From: Candidatus Amulumruptor caecigallinarius
GTDB taxonomy: Bacteria > Bacteroidota > Bacteroidia > Bacteroidales > Muribaculaceae
NCBI GenBank assembly: GCA_023665605.1
Contig: JAMPDP010000001.1
Coordinates: 597,377 to 661,376 of the forward strand
Direction of reading: 5' to 3'
DNA: 64,000 nt
Part shown: piece by piece, positions 17,482 to 25,812 of the stretch
Position numbering within the stretch: the stretch's first letter is position 1
Layout of the letters: the number at the start of each line of letters is the position of its first letter
Made by a program: the position numbers and the translations under genes
Notes under the pieces: generated by a model
Database searches by the model: none
The model's input: only the letters and a program-made list of their open reading frames with translations
What the model was told of the DNA's origin: nothing

Positions 17482-19958
17482 CCTACGCCGAAGTGCTCCT
17501 GCCGCTGCCGCTGACAGCCACCTTCACCTACTCTGTGCCCGAAGAGCTCCGCGAGGGACTCATGCCCGGGTGCCGCGTGATAGTGCCTTTCGGACGGTCA
17601 AAGTTTTACACCGGTATCCTCACATCGCTCCACGCCACGCCCCCTGAGGGGTTTGACGTCAAGCCGATAGCCCTCAACCTTGACCCCGGAGAGCCTGTGG
17701 TGCGCTACCCGCAGCTGAAACACTGGGAGTGGCTTGCCGACTACTATCTGTGTTCGGCCGGCGATGTGTATCGCGCCGCCATGCCCGCCGGCATGAAGGT
17801 GGAGAGCGAGACCTTTGTGGAGCTGAATGATGCCTATGAGGAAGCCCCCGACCGACTGTTGAGCGAGCGTGAAGCCCTTGTGGTGCAGATACTTGACCAT
17901 GCCGCGCGTCGCATGACCACCGCCGAGATAGCCAAGCAGGCCGGGCTGAAAAGCGTGGGCGGTGTGGTGACACGCCTGCTGGAGAAGGGTGCGGTGATAA
18001 TCTCCGAGCGGCTTGTGGAGCGTTACCGCGTGAAGCGGGAGACCTATGTGCGCGTGGCAGCCCCGGCGGGCGACCTTCCGGCTCTGCGGGCGCTCTTCGC
18101 TGCCGTGAGCGGCGCGCCCAAACAGGAACGCGCCCTCCAGACCCTCATAGAGATGAGCGGCTTCACACGCGGAGGGAGCGAGCCTGTGGAGGTGAGCCGT
18201 GCCGCCCTGCTTGAACGCTCCGGAGTGACCGGCCCCATCCTTTTGGCAATGGAGAAGAAAGGGGTGGTGGAACTGTACCGCAAGGAGACCGACCGCTTCA
18301 AGTATGCCGGCGTTACCGAGCCGGTGCTCCCCACGCTCACCCCGGCGCAGTCGACAGCCCTGGAGGAGATACACCGCAGCTGGCTCGGGCGTGACGTGAC
18401 GTTGCTCCACGGCGTTACCTCATCAGGGAAGACAGAGCTGTATATGCACCTGATAGAGGCCACCCTGCGGCTGGGGCGTCAGGTGCTCCTGCTGGTGCCC
18501 GAGATAGCTCTGACCACACAGCTTGCCCACCGGTTGCAACGCTACTTCGGTGAGAAGGTGCTGGTGTGTCACAGCAAGTTTTCAGACAATCAACGTGTGG
18601 ACATCTGGAAGAAGATGCTCCGCGACCCGTCGCCGAGAGTGATTCTCGGTGCGCGTTCGTCGGTGTTTCTCCCCTTCGGTAAACTGGGTCTGGTGATAGT
18701 GGACGAGGAGCATGAACAGAGCTACAAGCAGAGCGAGCCGGCACCGCGCTACAATGCCCGCGATGCGGCCATCGTGCTTGCCACGATGCACGGTGCCAAG
18801 GTACTGTTGGGGTCCGGGACGCCCTCCGTGGAGAGCTATTACAAGGCTACCGAGGGGGGCAAATACGGCCTGGTGAAGCTCAGCGAGCGCTACGGAGGCG
18901 CGAAGCTCCCGGCAATAGAGATAGTAGACCTCTCGGCATCACGCAAGCGCGGTGAGGCCACCGGGGCGATAGCACCGCGCACCCGGCAGCTTGTGGGGGC
19001 GTCTCTGGCGGCAGGCCATCAGGCCATCATGTTCATATCGCGCAGGGGGTATGCACCGGTGGCACGCTGCCGTATGTGCGCCTATGTGCCCAAGTGCCAT
19101 AACTGCGACGTGTCAATGACCTATCACCTTGGGCGCAAACTGCTTGTGTGCCACTACTGCGGGGCCGTACAGCCGTTGCCCTCGGTGTGCCCGGCCTGCC
19201 ATGAGCCCTCGATTGATGTGGTGGGCTACGGCTCCGAGCGTGTTGAGGAGGAGGTGGCGGCGGCATTTCCCACGGCACGCATAGCGCGCATGGATCTCGA
19301 CACCACGCGCAACAAGGATGGTTATGAGCAGATAATCAACGACTTCTCATCCGGAAAGAGCGACATCCTCGTGGGTACGCAGATGGTGACCAAGGGACTT
19401 GACTTCGGCAATGTCGACACCGTGGCGGTGGTCAATGCCGATGCCGTGCTCCGCTATCCCGACTTCCGCAGTGATGAGCGGGCGTTTAACATGATCTCGC
19501 AGGTGGCTGGGCGCGCCGGGCGTCGCGGTGACAACCCCGGCGTGGTGTCAGTACAGACCTATTCGCCTGACGACCCGGTGCTTGGGTTCGTGCGGAAGCA
19601 TGACTATGAGGGCTTCTATGAATATGCCATCGGTGAGCGGCGCGCCTACAACTATCCGCCGTTCACGCGCATGATTCACGTCTACATCAAGCATCGCGAC
19701 GAGCGTATCGCCGACGACATCGCGGCGACATATGCCACGAAGCTGCGCGAGCTGTTCGGCACTCGCGTGCAAGGCCCCGAGGCACCCCCCGTGGGACGTA
19801 TCCAGGCACTCTACATCCGGCGCATCATGCTCAAAGTGGAGCTGCAAGCCTCCATGGCGAAAGTGCGCCCCATCCTGACGACGCTGCGCAACGACCTGCA
19901 CACCCTCTACCCCGAGATGCGCCGCGCCGTCATCTACCACGATGTTGACCCGTATTGA
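17478..19958 (+). CDS. priA: Primosomal protein N' (replication restart helicase PriA)
   Basis: 826 residues, longer than E. coli PriA (732) as is usual in Bacteroidota. 3'-to-5' superfamily 2 helicase that restarts collapsed forks. Domains in order: 3'-DNA-binding region, winged helix (MTTAEIAKQAGLKSVGGVVTRLLEKG), helicase with Walker A GVTSSGKTE near 312 and DEEH near 408, and a zinc-binding insertion with eight cysteines between about 531 and 575 (CRMCAYVPKCHNC, CHYCGAVQPLPSVCPAC). Motif VI is in the segment QVAGRAGRR. The start overlaps the flippase stop. Confidence 0.95.
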   Translation: MTYAEVLLPLPLTATFTYSVPEELREGLMPGCRVIVPFGRSKFYTGILTSLHATPPEGFDVKPIALNLDPGEPVVRYPQLKHWEWLADYYLCSAGDVYRAAMPAGMKVESETFVELNDAYEEAPDRLLSEREALVVQILDHAARRMTTAEIAKQAGLKSVGGVVTRLLEKGAVIISERLVERYRVKRETYVRVAAPAGDLPALRALFAAVSGAPKQERALQTLIEMSGFTRGGSEPVEVSRAALLERSGVTGPILLAMEKKGVVELYRKETDRFKYAGVTEPVLPTLTPAQSTALEEIHRSWLGRDVTLLHGVTSSGKTELYMHLIEATLRLGRQVLLLVPEIALTTQLAHRLQRYFGEKVLVCHSKFSDNQRVDIWKKMLRDPSPRVILGARSSVFLPFGKLGLVIVDEEHEQSYKQSEPAPRYNARDAAIVLATMHGAKVLLGSGTPSVESYYKATEGGKYGLVKLSERYGGAKLPAIEIVDLSASRKRGEATGAIAPRTRQLVGASLAAGHQAIMFISRRGYAPVARCRMCAYVPKCHNCDVSMTYHLGRKLLVCHYCGAVQPLPSVCPACHEPSIDVVGYGSERVEEEVAAAFPTARIARMDLDTTRNKDGYEQIINDFSSGKSDILVGTQMVTKGLDFGNVDTVAVVNADAVLRYPDFRSDERAFNMISQVAGRAGRRGDNPGVVSVQTYSPDDPVLGFVRKHDYEGFYEYAIGERRAYNYPPFTRMIHVYIKHRDERIADDIAATYATKLRELFGTRVQGPEAPPVGRIQALYIRRIMLKVELQASMAKVRPILTTLRNDLHTLYPEMRRAVIYHDVDPY

Positions 19959-19996
19959 CGTCCCGGAGGTTATCGGTGTCCCTGTCGGATGTTATT

Positions 19997-20017
19997 TGGC
20001 AACCGCATCAAAATGAG
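19997..20017 (-). repeat. Fragment of the repeat that flanks the 55.7-kb acyltransferase
   Basis: Minus strand carries CTCATTTTGATGCGGTTGCC, identical to the central part of the 90-bp repeats at 55631 and 56881 (one base differs in the 55631 copy). Intergenic, just after priA. Confidence 0.6.
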
Positions 20018-20056
20018 AGACAAAGAGAAAATACTGGCGGTATTTACGTCATAACA

Positions 20057-20232
20057 GAGGTTGTTGCAAAACCTCCTGATAGTGGAGGTGATGTTGTAAA
20101 TCGGCGTCCTGCGGACGCCCTTTTTGCTGTGCTGACTATGCCCCCAGATGCCTGCGCTAACGCTCCGGCTTCCGGGGCTACGGGTAAATCGGCGTCCTGC
20201 GGACGCCCCATATTAGGTTTTGCAACACCCTC
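20057..20232. mobile_element. MITE/REP-like intergenic element, copy 1
   Basis: 176 bp bounded by 18-bp inverted repeats with one mismatch (left GAGGTTGTTGCAAAACCT, right ending GGTTTTGCAACACCCTC). Inside are two copies of a palindrome GGCGTCC-TGC-GGACGCC and a hairpin of CCCCAGATGCC with GGCTTCCGGGG. There is no open reading frame with coding character. The right end covers the stop codon of the MltF-like gene. Related copies lie at about 23.1-23.5, 28.7-29.0 and 56.8 kb. It occupies nearly all of the gap after priA. The name MITE-like rests on the terminal repeats; no target-site duplication was seen. Confidence 0.7.
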
Positions 20233-21631
20233 AGAGGGGGACGCGGGCTGAGGCGCGTTTGTAGTAGTCGAGGACTTTGTTGACGTAGGCGTAGGTTTCG
20301 CGGCCTCGGCAGTAGCCGTATTTGACCACGGGGTCGTTGTAATACTGTGGCTTTGTTTTCATCAGGATGGCTTCGGCGACGTTGCCGTCCCACTTTGTGG
20401 GATCTTTGCCATATTTCTTGGCCAGGGCGATGGCGTCGAGCACGTGTGCGGGGCCGGCATTGTATGCTGCGAGGATAAACTTCTTGCGCTCCTCGGGGTC
20501 GGGCACTCGCTTGACAAACATATCGTTGAGAGTGGAGATGATGTCGGTGGCGGTCTTGATGTTGGTGTTGTTGTCGGTGATACGGTTCATGCTGACACCG
20601 TAGGCGCGAGCTGTGGCGGGCATGATCTGCATGATGCCGCGGGCGCCGGCCCAGCTCTTGGCGGAGGGGTTGAAGCGGCTCTCGGTGTGGCCCTGTGCTG
20701 CGAGGAGTCGCCAGTCCCAACCGATAGATGAGGCGTGCTTGCGGAAGAGAGCGTCGTAGGGAGAGATGGTGCCGTTGGTGAAGAGCATCGAGCGGGCGTC
20801 ATCGGGTGTCTCGGCAGAATTTTTGCTGAGCTCGAAGTATCGCTTGAGGAGCTCTGCGCGAGCCATGCGTGATGAGCCCTGCTTGCCCCAAGCGTTGATG
20901 GAGTCGGCGAGCCATGGGGCACCTCGGCTGACACCCCATGCGCTGCGCTGCGGGTAGCTGAGCTGCATGGTGATGTCCAGGTCGTTGTAGTAGGTCTTGT
21001 TGATGCGTGCGATGTCGCTGTCAACGACGGTCAGGGGGATTTTGCCCTCGCTGACCATGGCAATGAGGTCCTCGGTGATGAGAGTGTCGCGGTCGACGGT
21101 GTGGATGTTGATGCCTCCGCCCACTTCCTTATTGAGGTTCTGCATGCGGTGGAGATACTTCGAGTCCTTCTCGACATATACGTCACGTCCGACGAGCTGA
21201 GTGACATCGGTAATCAGGGAGTCACCCTTGGGCTGGACGAGCACCTGGAAGGTGATGTTTTCGGGGCCGGCAGGGATAACCTTATCCTTGTATTCGGCGG
21301 TGATGGGTACCTCGAATGCTATGAGGTCAATCTTGCCGGAGTCGAGCATCTCGACGGCGCGGCTGAGCGATGGAGCCACGCGGAGGTCGAGGGCCATCCC
21401 CTTGTCGTGGGCGAGCTGCATGAGCAGGTCATAGTCGTAGCCCATGGGCTGATCCTTGTAGATGAAGTATGATAGCGGCGAGTAGAGGGTGGCCACGCGG
21501 AGAGTGTCGGGCAACGTGCCCGGGGCAATGGCGGCGTTCTCAGCGCGCACGCTCTTACGGCAGCTCACAGCGGCGAGGGCTGCGAGCATCACAGCGACAA
21601 TGACAAGGGGAAGCAACCTCAATTTCTTCAT
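20231..21631 (-). CDS. MltF-like lipoprotein: solute-binding domain plus lytic transglycosylase
   Basis: 466 residues from ATG 21631 (MKKLRLLPL); an upstream in-frame start at 21688 is not preferred because it adds nothing to the signal peptide. Lipobox LAAVSC with Cys24. Residues about 45-280 form a family-3 solute-binding-like domain (DTLRVATLYSPLSYFIYKDQPMGYDYDLL, SGKIDLIAFEVPIT), and the rest an SLT goose-type transglycosylase domain with catalytic Glu near 315 in GHTESRFNP, then SWAGARGIMQIMPATA and AAYNAGPAHV. Same architecture as E. coli MltF, which cleaves peptidoglycan at the outer membrane. The stop codon lies in the terminal repeat of the neighbouring MITE-like element. Confidence 0.9.
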   Translation of the reverse strand: MKKLRLLPLVIVAVMLAALAAVSCRKSVRAENAAIAPGTLPDTLRVATLYSPLSYFIYKDQPMGYDYDLLMQLAHDKGMALDLRVAPSLSRAVEMLDSGKIDLIAFEVPITAEYKDKVIPAGPENITFQVLVQPKGDSLITDVTQLVGRDVYVEKDSKYLHRMQNLNKEVGGGINIHTVDRDTLITEDLIAMVSEGKIPLTVVDSDIARINKTYYNDLDITMQLSYPQRSAWGVSRGAPWLADSINAWGKQGSSRMARAELLKRYFELSKNSAETPDDARSMLFTNGTISPYDALFRKHASSIGWDWRLLAAQGHTESRFNPSAKSWAGARGIMQIMPATARAYGVSMNRITDNNTNIKTATDIISTLNDMFVKRVPDPEERKKFILAAYNAGPAHVLDAIALAKKYGKDPTKWDGNVAEAILMKTKPQYYNDPVVKYGYCRGRETYAYVNKVLDYYKRASARVPL

Positions 21632-21746
21632 GGCAGGATGAGGGATGTGGCCCGCGGTTGACAGCAGGCACAATTGAAACGTTAACAACCTTTAAACGCG
21701 CCGTCCCCCGCAAATGTTGCGCCCCGTGTCCGGAAAAACTTCCTTT

Positions 21747-22937
21747 TCAGTAAATGAATCCGAAAAGCCAAAGGGGAATCTTGTTGCCAAACCCGGACTC
21801 GATGCCGTCGGCAGCTACGAAGCTGTCAGGTAAATCCTTAATCTGAGTGAACCCCTTTCGTGCTCCCCCCACCTCAAAAAGATAGCGGCCATCCACCAGC
21901 AAGTCTCCATCCTTGGGATATGAGAGTTCATGTCCCACTGAGAGCATTGAGGCAAAAAAAGATTCGCGCACCTTCCCTTTGTCGGGTTGTCCGCAAGCAT
22001 AGATTATGGAGGGATTGTCAAACAGCACTTTTTGAGGCTTGATCATAGACTTGGGGTTGCGCTCTGATTTAAAATAGAGCAAGCGAAGCAACTGAGCCTT
22101 CTCAAGCAATGAGAAGATTTTCACAAGCTGATTCTTTGTCACGCCCATCAACTCTGCCGTAAGTTTGGCATTAAGTGGAGATGGTGATTGTGAAGCAATG
22201 ACGTTTATCAGCTGCTTGGCTTTTAGCAAAGTTGAGTACTCGATGTTTTCAACTGCCGGAATATCGTAGTCAATTACGCTTGCTATCATATTGTTGACCC
22301 GGACAAGATAATCAGCCTCGGAGTCAGAGGTATAAAATGGATAGAAGCCGTGTTTGAGATATTTTGGAAAAGCTTTCATGACATCCACCTCGGAAAGTAT
22401 GGATGAAGTCAGCTTGCTGTGGTCATAAATGATTTCCTGAAGAGAGAGCTTTGTAAAGCTGTGCCCTTCAAACTCAAGATACTCTCTGAACGACAATCCA
22501 TGAAGCGTGTACATCAGACAGCGTCGCGAAAGGTCTGCTATCGAATGGTCAATCTCCAGCAGAGACGACCCGGTGAACACGACCGAAATACCGGGATGTA
22601 AATCATATACATTCTTTATCTGCCGTTCCCATCCGGGGAGGCGATGAACCTCATCGATAAACAAATGAGTCACCCCCTTCTGCTCGGCCAGTAGTGCAAG
22701 CTCGGGCAATGTGTGGGAAGCGAACCACAAGTCGTCAAGCGAGACGTAAAGTGCTTTGTCAGCTTCGGGGAACGCCAGTTTCATTCTTTGGAGGAGGAGG
22801 GTAGTCTTCCCTACGCCTCGTGCACCCTTAATCCCAATCAGGCGCACGTTCCAAGAAATTTCATCATAAATATTGCGTACATGATCTGTTGTCACATACT
22901 TCAATAATTCGCGCGACTGTCTCAAGAGAGTTTCCAT
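21747..22937 (-). CDS. AAA ATPase with C-terminal DUF4143-type domain
   Basis: 396 residues from ATG 22937 (METLLRQSRELL). P-loop GARGVGKTT at about 38-46, Walker B THLFIDEVHRLPGW with Asp96-Glu97, and sensor FTGSSLLEIDHS. The middle is a winged-helix-like region (LNAKLTAELMGVTKNQLVKIFSLLEKAQLL). The C-terminal part has DGDLLVDGRYLFEVGG, the degenerate PD-(D/E)xK-like DUF4143 pattern. These proteins are widespread in Bacteroidota and their role is not established. Composition is clearly more AT-rich than its neighbours. The gene is preceded by a four-palindrome array and a -7 box 4 nt from the ATG, suggesting tight, possibly self-directed, regulation (inference). Confidence 0.85.
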   Translation of the reverse strand: METLLRQSRELLKYVTTDHVRNIYDEISWNVRLIGIKGARGVGKTTLLLQRMKLAFPEADKALYVSLDDLWFASHTLPELALLAEQKGVTHLFIDEVHRLPGWERQIKNVYDLHPGISVVFTGSSLLEIDHSIADLSRRCLMYTLHGLSFREYLEFEGHSFTKLSLQEIIYDHSKLTSSILSEVDVMKAFPKYLKHGFYPFYTSDSEADYLVRVNNMIASVIDYDIPAVENIEYSTLLKAKQLINVIASQSPSPLNAKLTAELMGVTKNQLVKIFSLLEKAQLLRLLYFKSERNPKSMIKPQKVLFDNPSIIYACGQPDKGKVRESFFASMLSVGHELSYPKDGDLLVDGRYLFEVGGARKGFTQIKDLPDSFVAADGIESGFGNKIPLWLFGFIY

Positions 22938-22941
22938 GCTG

Positions 22942-22949
22942 CAAAAATA
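22942..22949 (-). promoter_or_regulatory. -7 box of the AAA/DUF4143 gene
   Basis: Minus strand TATTTTTG ends 4 nt before the ATG at 22937, implying a leaderless message. The first palindrome of the array (22957-22972) falls between this box and the expected -33 region. Confidence 0.65.
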
Positions 22950-22956
22950 CAAAATA

Positions 22957-23058
22957 TATCATTGGAATGACAACTCAAGGTAAAATATCTTTATAAAGAC
23001 AGATTTGTGGTATATGTTATTGCAATGACATTTTTGGTTTGATGTCTTTATAATGACA
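22957..23058. promoter_or_regulatory. Array of four 16-bp palindromes at 28-29 bp spacing
   Basis: Sites at 22957-22972 (TATCATTGGAATGACA), 22986-23001 (TATCTTTATAAAGACA), 23015-23030 (TGTTATTGCAATGACA) and 23043-23058 (TGTCTTTATAATGACA). Consensus TGTCATT-NN-AATGACA; each has one arm mismatch. Start-to-start distances are 29, 29 and 28 bp, and a GGT recurs at about the same place in each 12-13 nt spacer. Looks like cooperative binding sites of a dimeric regulator covering the promoter of the ATPase gene. Confidence 0.75.
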
Positions 23059-23101
23059 CATTTGGTGCAATTGGGAGATTGCTCAGGGTTCCGCTGTGTG
23101 G

Positions 23102-23535
23102 ATGTTGCAAAATCTAATTATGGCGGGGTGAAGTTGTAAATCGGCGTCCTCCAGACGCCCTTTGTCGTGCTGACAATGACCCCGGATGCCTGCGCTTTCG
23201 CTTCGGCTTCCGGGGCTACGGTAAATCAGCGTCCTGCGGACGCACATTAGGAGGGGCAACGCCATCTCTTGCTGTGCTGACAATGACAACACCATCCTTT
23301 GCTATGCTGACAATGACTCCGGATGCCTGTCGGCTTCCGGGGCTACGGGTAAATCTGGGGGCGTTGCAAAACCGGCAATTTCTGTCAATTTGTAGGGATG
23401 CACCGTGGTGCATCCGCTGATTTACAGATTGTTGCGGCGGATGCACCGCGGTGCATCCCTACAAGTCGATGGTTCTGCAACACCCTCTCCTTAGGTGGTT
23501 TTGCAACACCCTCCCTACAAGCTGATGGTTCTGCG
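23102..23535. mobile_element. Composite MITE/REP-like repeat cluster, copy 2
   Basis: Contains the same modules as the element at 20057: ATGTTGCAAAATCT, TTGTAAATCGGCGTCC, a CCCCGGATGCC/GGCTTCCGGGG hairpin, then partial second and third modules with GTTGCAAAACC and twice GCAACACCCTC. It appears to be several insertions or rearranged copies in tandem. Together with the palindrome array it fills the 709-nt gap between the ATPase and the peptidase; I see no gene in it. Confidence 0.65.
23390..23464. repeat. 28-bp inverted repeat made of two nested palindromes
   Basis: Left arm 23390-23417 and right arm 23437-23464 are complementary over 28 nt with one mismatch, around a 19-nt spacer. Each arm is itself a near-palindrome; the right one includes the perfect 20-mer GGATGCACCGCGGTGCATCC. 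Fragments of the same sequence occur at 56832-56842. Confidence 0.85.
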
Positions 23536-23577
23536 GCTCTGATGTGCGGGTATTTCTATGGATTGGAGAAATTTCGT

Positions 23578-23585
23578 TATCTTTG
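23578..23585 (+). promoter_or_regulatory. -7 box for the peptidase operon
   Basis: TATCTTTG, 61 nt before the ATG at 23647, just outside the repeat cluster. A TTTC at 23553-23556 is at the right distance for a weak -33 element. Confidence 0.6.
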
Positions 23586-23646
23586 CCAATATTCTATTTT
23601 GCGGCAGCCCGGCCGGGCTGCCGTGTGACCCTTATCAGTCTGTGCA

Positions 23647-25791
23647 ATGAAAATCAGCATGCTGCCGGCAGTTGTGCTTGCGCCGGTTTCGCTTATGGCA
23701 CTCAACGCTCTATCTCAGTCACGCTATCCGGCGGCACCGAAGGATGCCACCGTTGATGTGTATTTCGGCACCGAGGTGCCTGACCCGTTCCGCCCTCTGG
23801 AGAATGACACCGCCGCGGCCACCGAGGCGTGGGTACAGGCCGAGAATGCCGTCACGGCCGACTATCTCGGCAAAATCCCCTTTCGCGAGGGTGTGCGCAA
23901 GCGTCTGACGACGCTCGTGGACTACCCCAAGACCGGACTACCCGCGCTGGAGAATGACGGCAAGTATTACTACTACGAGAACAACGGCCTGCAGAACCAG
24001 TCGGTGCTCTACCGCAAGGCCAGTCTGGACGGGGAGGCCGAGGTGTTTCTTGACCCCAACAAGCTGAGCGATGACGGCACGGTGGCCCTAACGGGTGTGT
24101 CGCAGAGCCCCGACGGGAAGTACACCGCATACACCATATCACGCAGCGGCTCCGACTGGACAGAGATCTATGTGATGGAGACCGCCACGCGCAAGCTGCT
24201 CGAAGACCACATAGAGTGGGCCAAGTTCACGGGCGCGGCATGGCATGGTGACGGGTTCTTCTACTCTGCCTACGACAAGCCTGTGGCCGGCAAGGAGTTC
24301 AGCAACTCCAACGAGAACCACCGCATCTACTACCACCGCATCGGCACCCCGCAGAGCCAGGATGAGCTGGTGTTCACCGACCCGGAGCACCCGCTGCACT
24401 TCCACAGCGCGTCGGTACCGGAAGGTAGCGACTGGTTGGTGATGTACACCGGCGGTCAGGGAGTGGGTGATGCGGTGCATATGCGCGACCTCCGCAACGC
24501 CGACTCCAAGTGGGTCACCATCGAGCCCACGCAGGACTACAACATCGGCGTGGTGGACATCCGCGACGGCAAGATGCTGCTCACCTCCAACGCCGGAGCG
24601 CCGAAGGGCCTTGTGGCTGTGGCCGCGGTGGATGCCCCCGAGCGCAAGGACTGGACCGTCATCATCCCCGAGCAGGAGGGCGTGCTGACGGGCGTGGCCC
24701 CGGTGGGCGCGGACCTGCTGGCAGTGGAGTATGAGAAGGATGCCACCTCACACCTGTACATATACACCCGCGACGGCAAGCTTGTGCGCGAGGTGCCGGC
24801 ACCGGCAGCCGCCAGCATCGGGCTGAGCGCGAGCCACAAGAGCCCGGTGATGTTCTACTCAGTGACCACCTTCACCAATCCGGCCGACATCTATGAGTAT
24901 GACAGCGTCAGCGGCGAGCAGAAGCTGCTGAAGCGCACCGCCATAGAGGGCTTCAACCCTGACGACTATGTGACCGAGCAGGTGTTCTATCCCACCAAGG
25001 ACGGGACGAAGATACCGATGTTCATCACCTACAAGAAAGGGCTCAAGCGCGACGGCAAGAACCCCGTGCTGCTCTATGGCTACGGGGGCTTCAACATCTC
25101 GCTGACCCCGTCGTTTAACCCGATGCGCCTGATATGGCTTGAGAACGGAGGCATCTACGCTATGGCCAACCTCCGAGGGGGCTCCGAGTATGGCGAGAAG
25201 TGGCATCAGCAGGGTGTGAAGATGAAGAAGCAGAATGTGTTTGACGACTTCATAGCCGCCGCCGAGTATCTGGTGAAAGAGCACTGGACTAACCCCGGGA
25301 TGATAGCCATCCAGGGCGGCTCCAACGGCGGTCTGCTGGTGGGCGCCGTGGTAAACCAGCGACCCGACCTGTTCAAGGTTGCCATACCCCAGGTTGGCGT
25401 GATGGACATGATGCGCTATCACCTGTTCACCATAGGCTGGAACTGGGCGAGTGACTACGGCACATCCGCCGACTCCCCCGAAATGGCCGCTTACCTGTTG
25501 GGGTACTCGCCGTTGCACACCATCAAGAATGACGGCACCCCCTACCCTGCCATCCTGGTCACCACTGCCGACCATGACGACCGTGTGGTGCCGGCCCACT
25601 CGTTCAAGTATGCCGCGACGCTGCAAGCAGCCGATACCGGCGACGCTCCCAAGCTGATCCGCATCGACTCCAAGGCGGGTCACGGCGCGGGCAAGCCCAT
25701 CAGCAAGAGCATTGACGAGATGACAGACATCTATTCGTTCATCTTCTATAACCTCGGCGTTACACCTCAGCTCCCTGCCGGGGATAAGTAA
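23647..25791 (+). CDS. Prolyl oligopeptidase family serine peptidase (S9A)
   Basis: 714 residues, the usual family length. Cleaves short peptides after proline. A signal-like hydrophobic N-terminus (MKISMLPAVVLAPVSLMALNALSQ) suggests export to the periplasm. Residues about 30-430 are the seven-bladed propeller, opening with the family hallmark VDVYFGTEVPDPFRPLEN. The C-terminal alpha/beta-hydrolase domain has the nucleophile Ser near 558 in GGSNGGLLVG, Asp near 643 in DHDDRVVPAHS and His near 678 in KAGHGAGKP. Followed at 21 nt by a lipoprotein gene. Confidence 0.95.
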   Translation: MKISMLPAVVLAPVSLMALNALSQSRYPAAPKDATVDVYFGTEVPDPFRPLENDTAAATEAWVQAENAVTADYLGKIPFREGVRKRLTTLVDYPKTGLPALENDGKYYYYENNGLQNQSVLYRKASLDGEAEVFLDPNKLSDDGTVALTGVSQSPDGKYTAYTISRSGSDWTEIYVMETATRKLLEDHIEWAKFTGAAWHGDGFFYSAYDKPVAGKEFSNSNENHRIYYHRIGTPQSQDELVFTDPEHPLHFHSASVPEGSDWLVMYTGGQGVGDAVHMRDLRNADSKWVTIEPTQDYNIGVVDIRDGKMLLTSNAGAPKGLVAVAAVDAPERKDWTVIIPEQEGVLTGVAPVGADLLAVEYEKDATSHLYIYTRDGKLVREVPAPAAASIGLSASHKSPVMFYSVTTFTNPADIYEYDSVSGEQKLLKRTAIEGFNPDDYVTEQVFYPTKDGTKIPMFITYKKGLKRDGKNPVLLYGYGGFNISLTPSFNPMRLIWLENGGIYAMANLRGGSEYGEKWHQQGVKMKKQNVFDDFIAAAEYLVKEHWTNPGMIAIQGGSNGGLLVGAVVNQRPDLFKVAIPQVGVMDMMRYHLFTIGWNWASDYGTSADSPEMAAYLLGYSPLHTIKNDGTPYPAILVTTADHDDRVVPAHSFKYAATLQAADTGDAPKLIRIDSKAGHGAGKPISKSIDEMTDIYSFIFYNLGVTPQLPAGDK

Positions 25792-25812
25792 CCTGTCGCC
25801 GCTGTCAGCCGC

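Noticed and set aside
19955-20251. 98-codon open frame after priA
   Set aside because: It is made of the MITE-like repeat and has no protein-like composition.
22957-23058. CRISPR-like array
   Set aside because: Units are 16-bp palindromes with 12-13 nt spacers that are partly alike; far too short for a CRISPR, with no cas genes nearby. Regulatory sites fit better.
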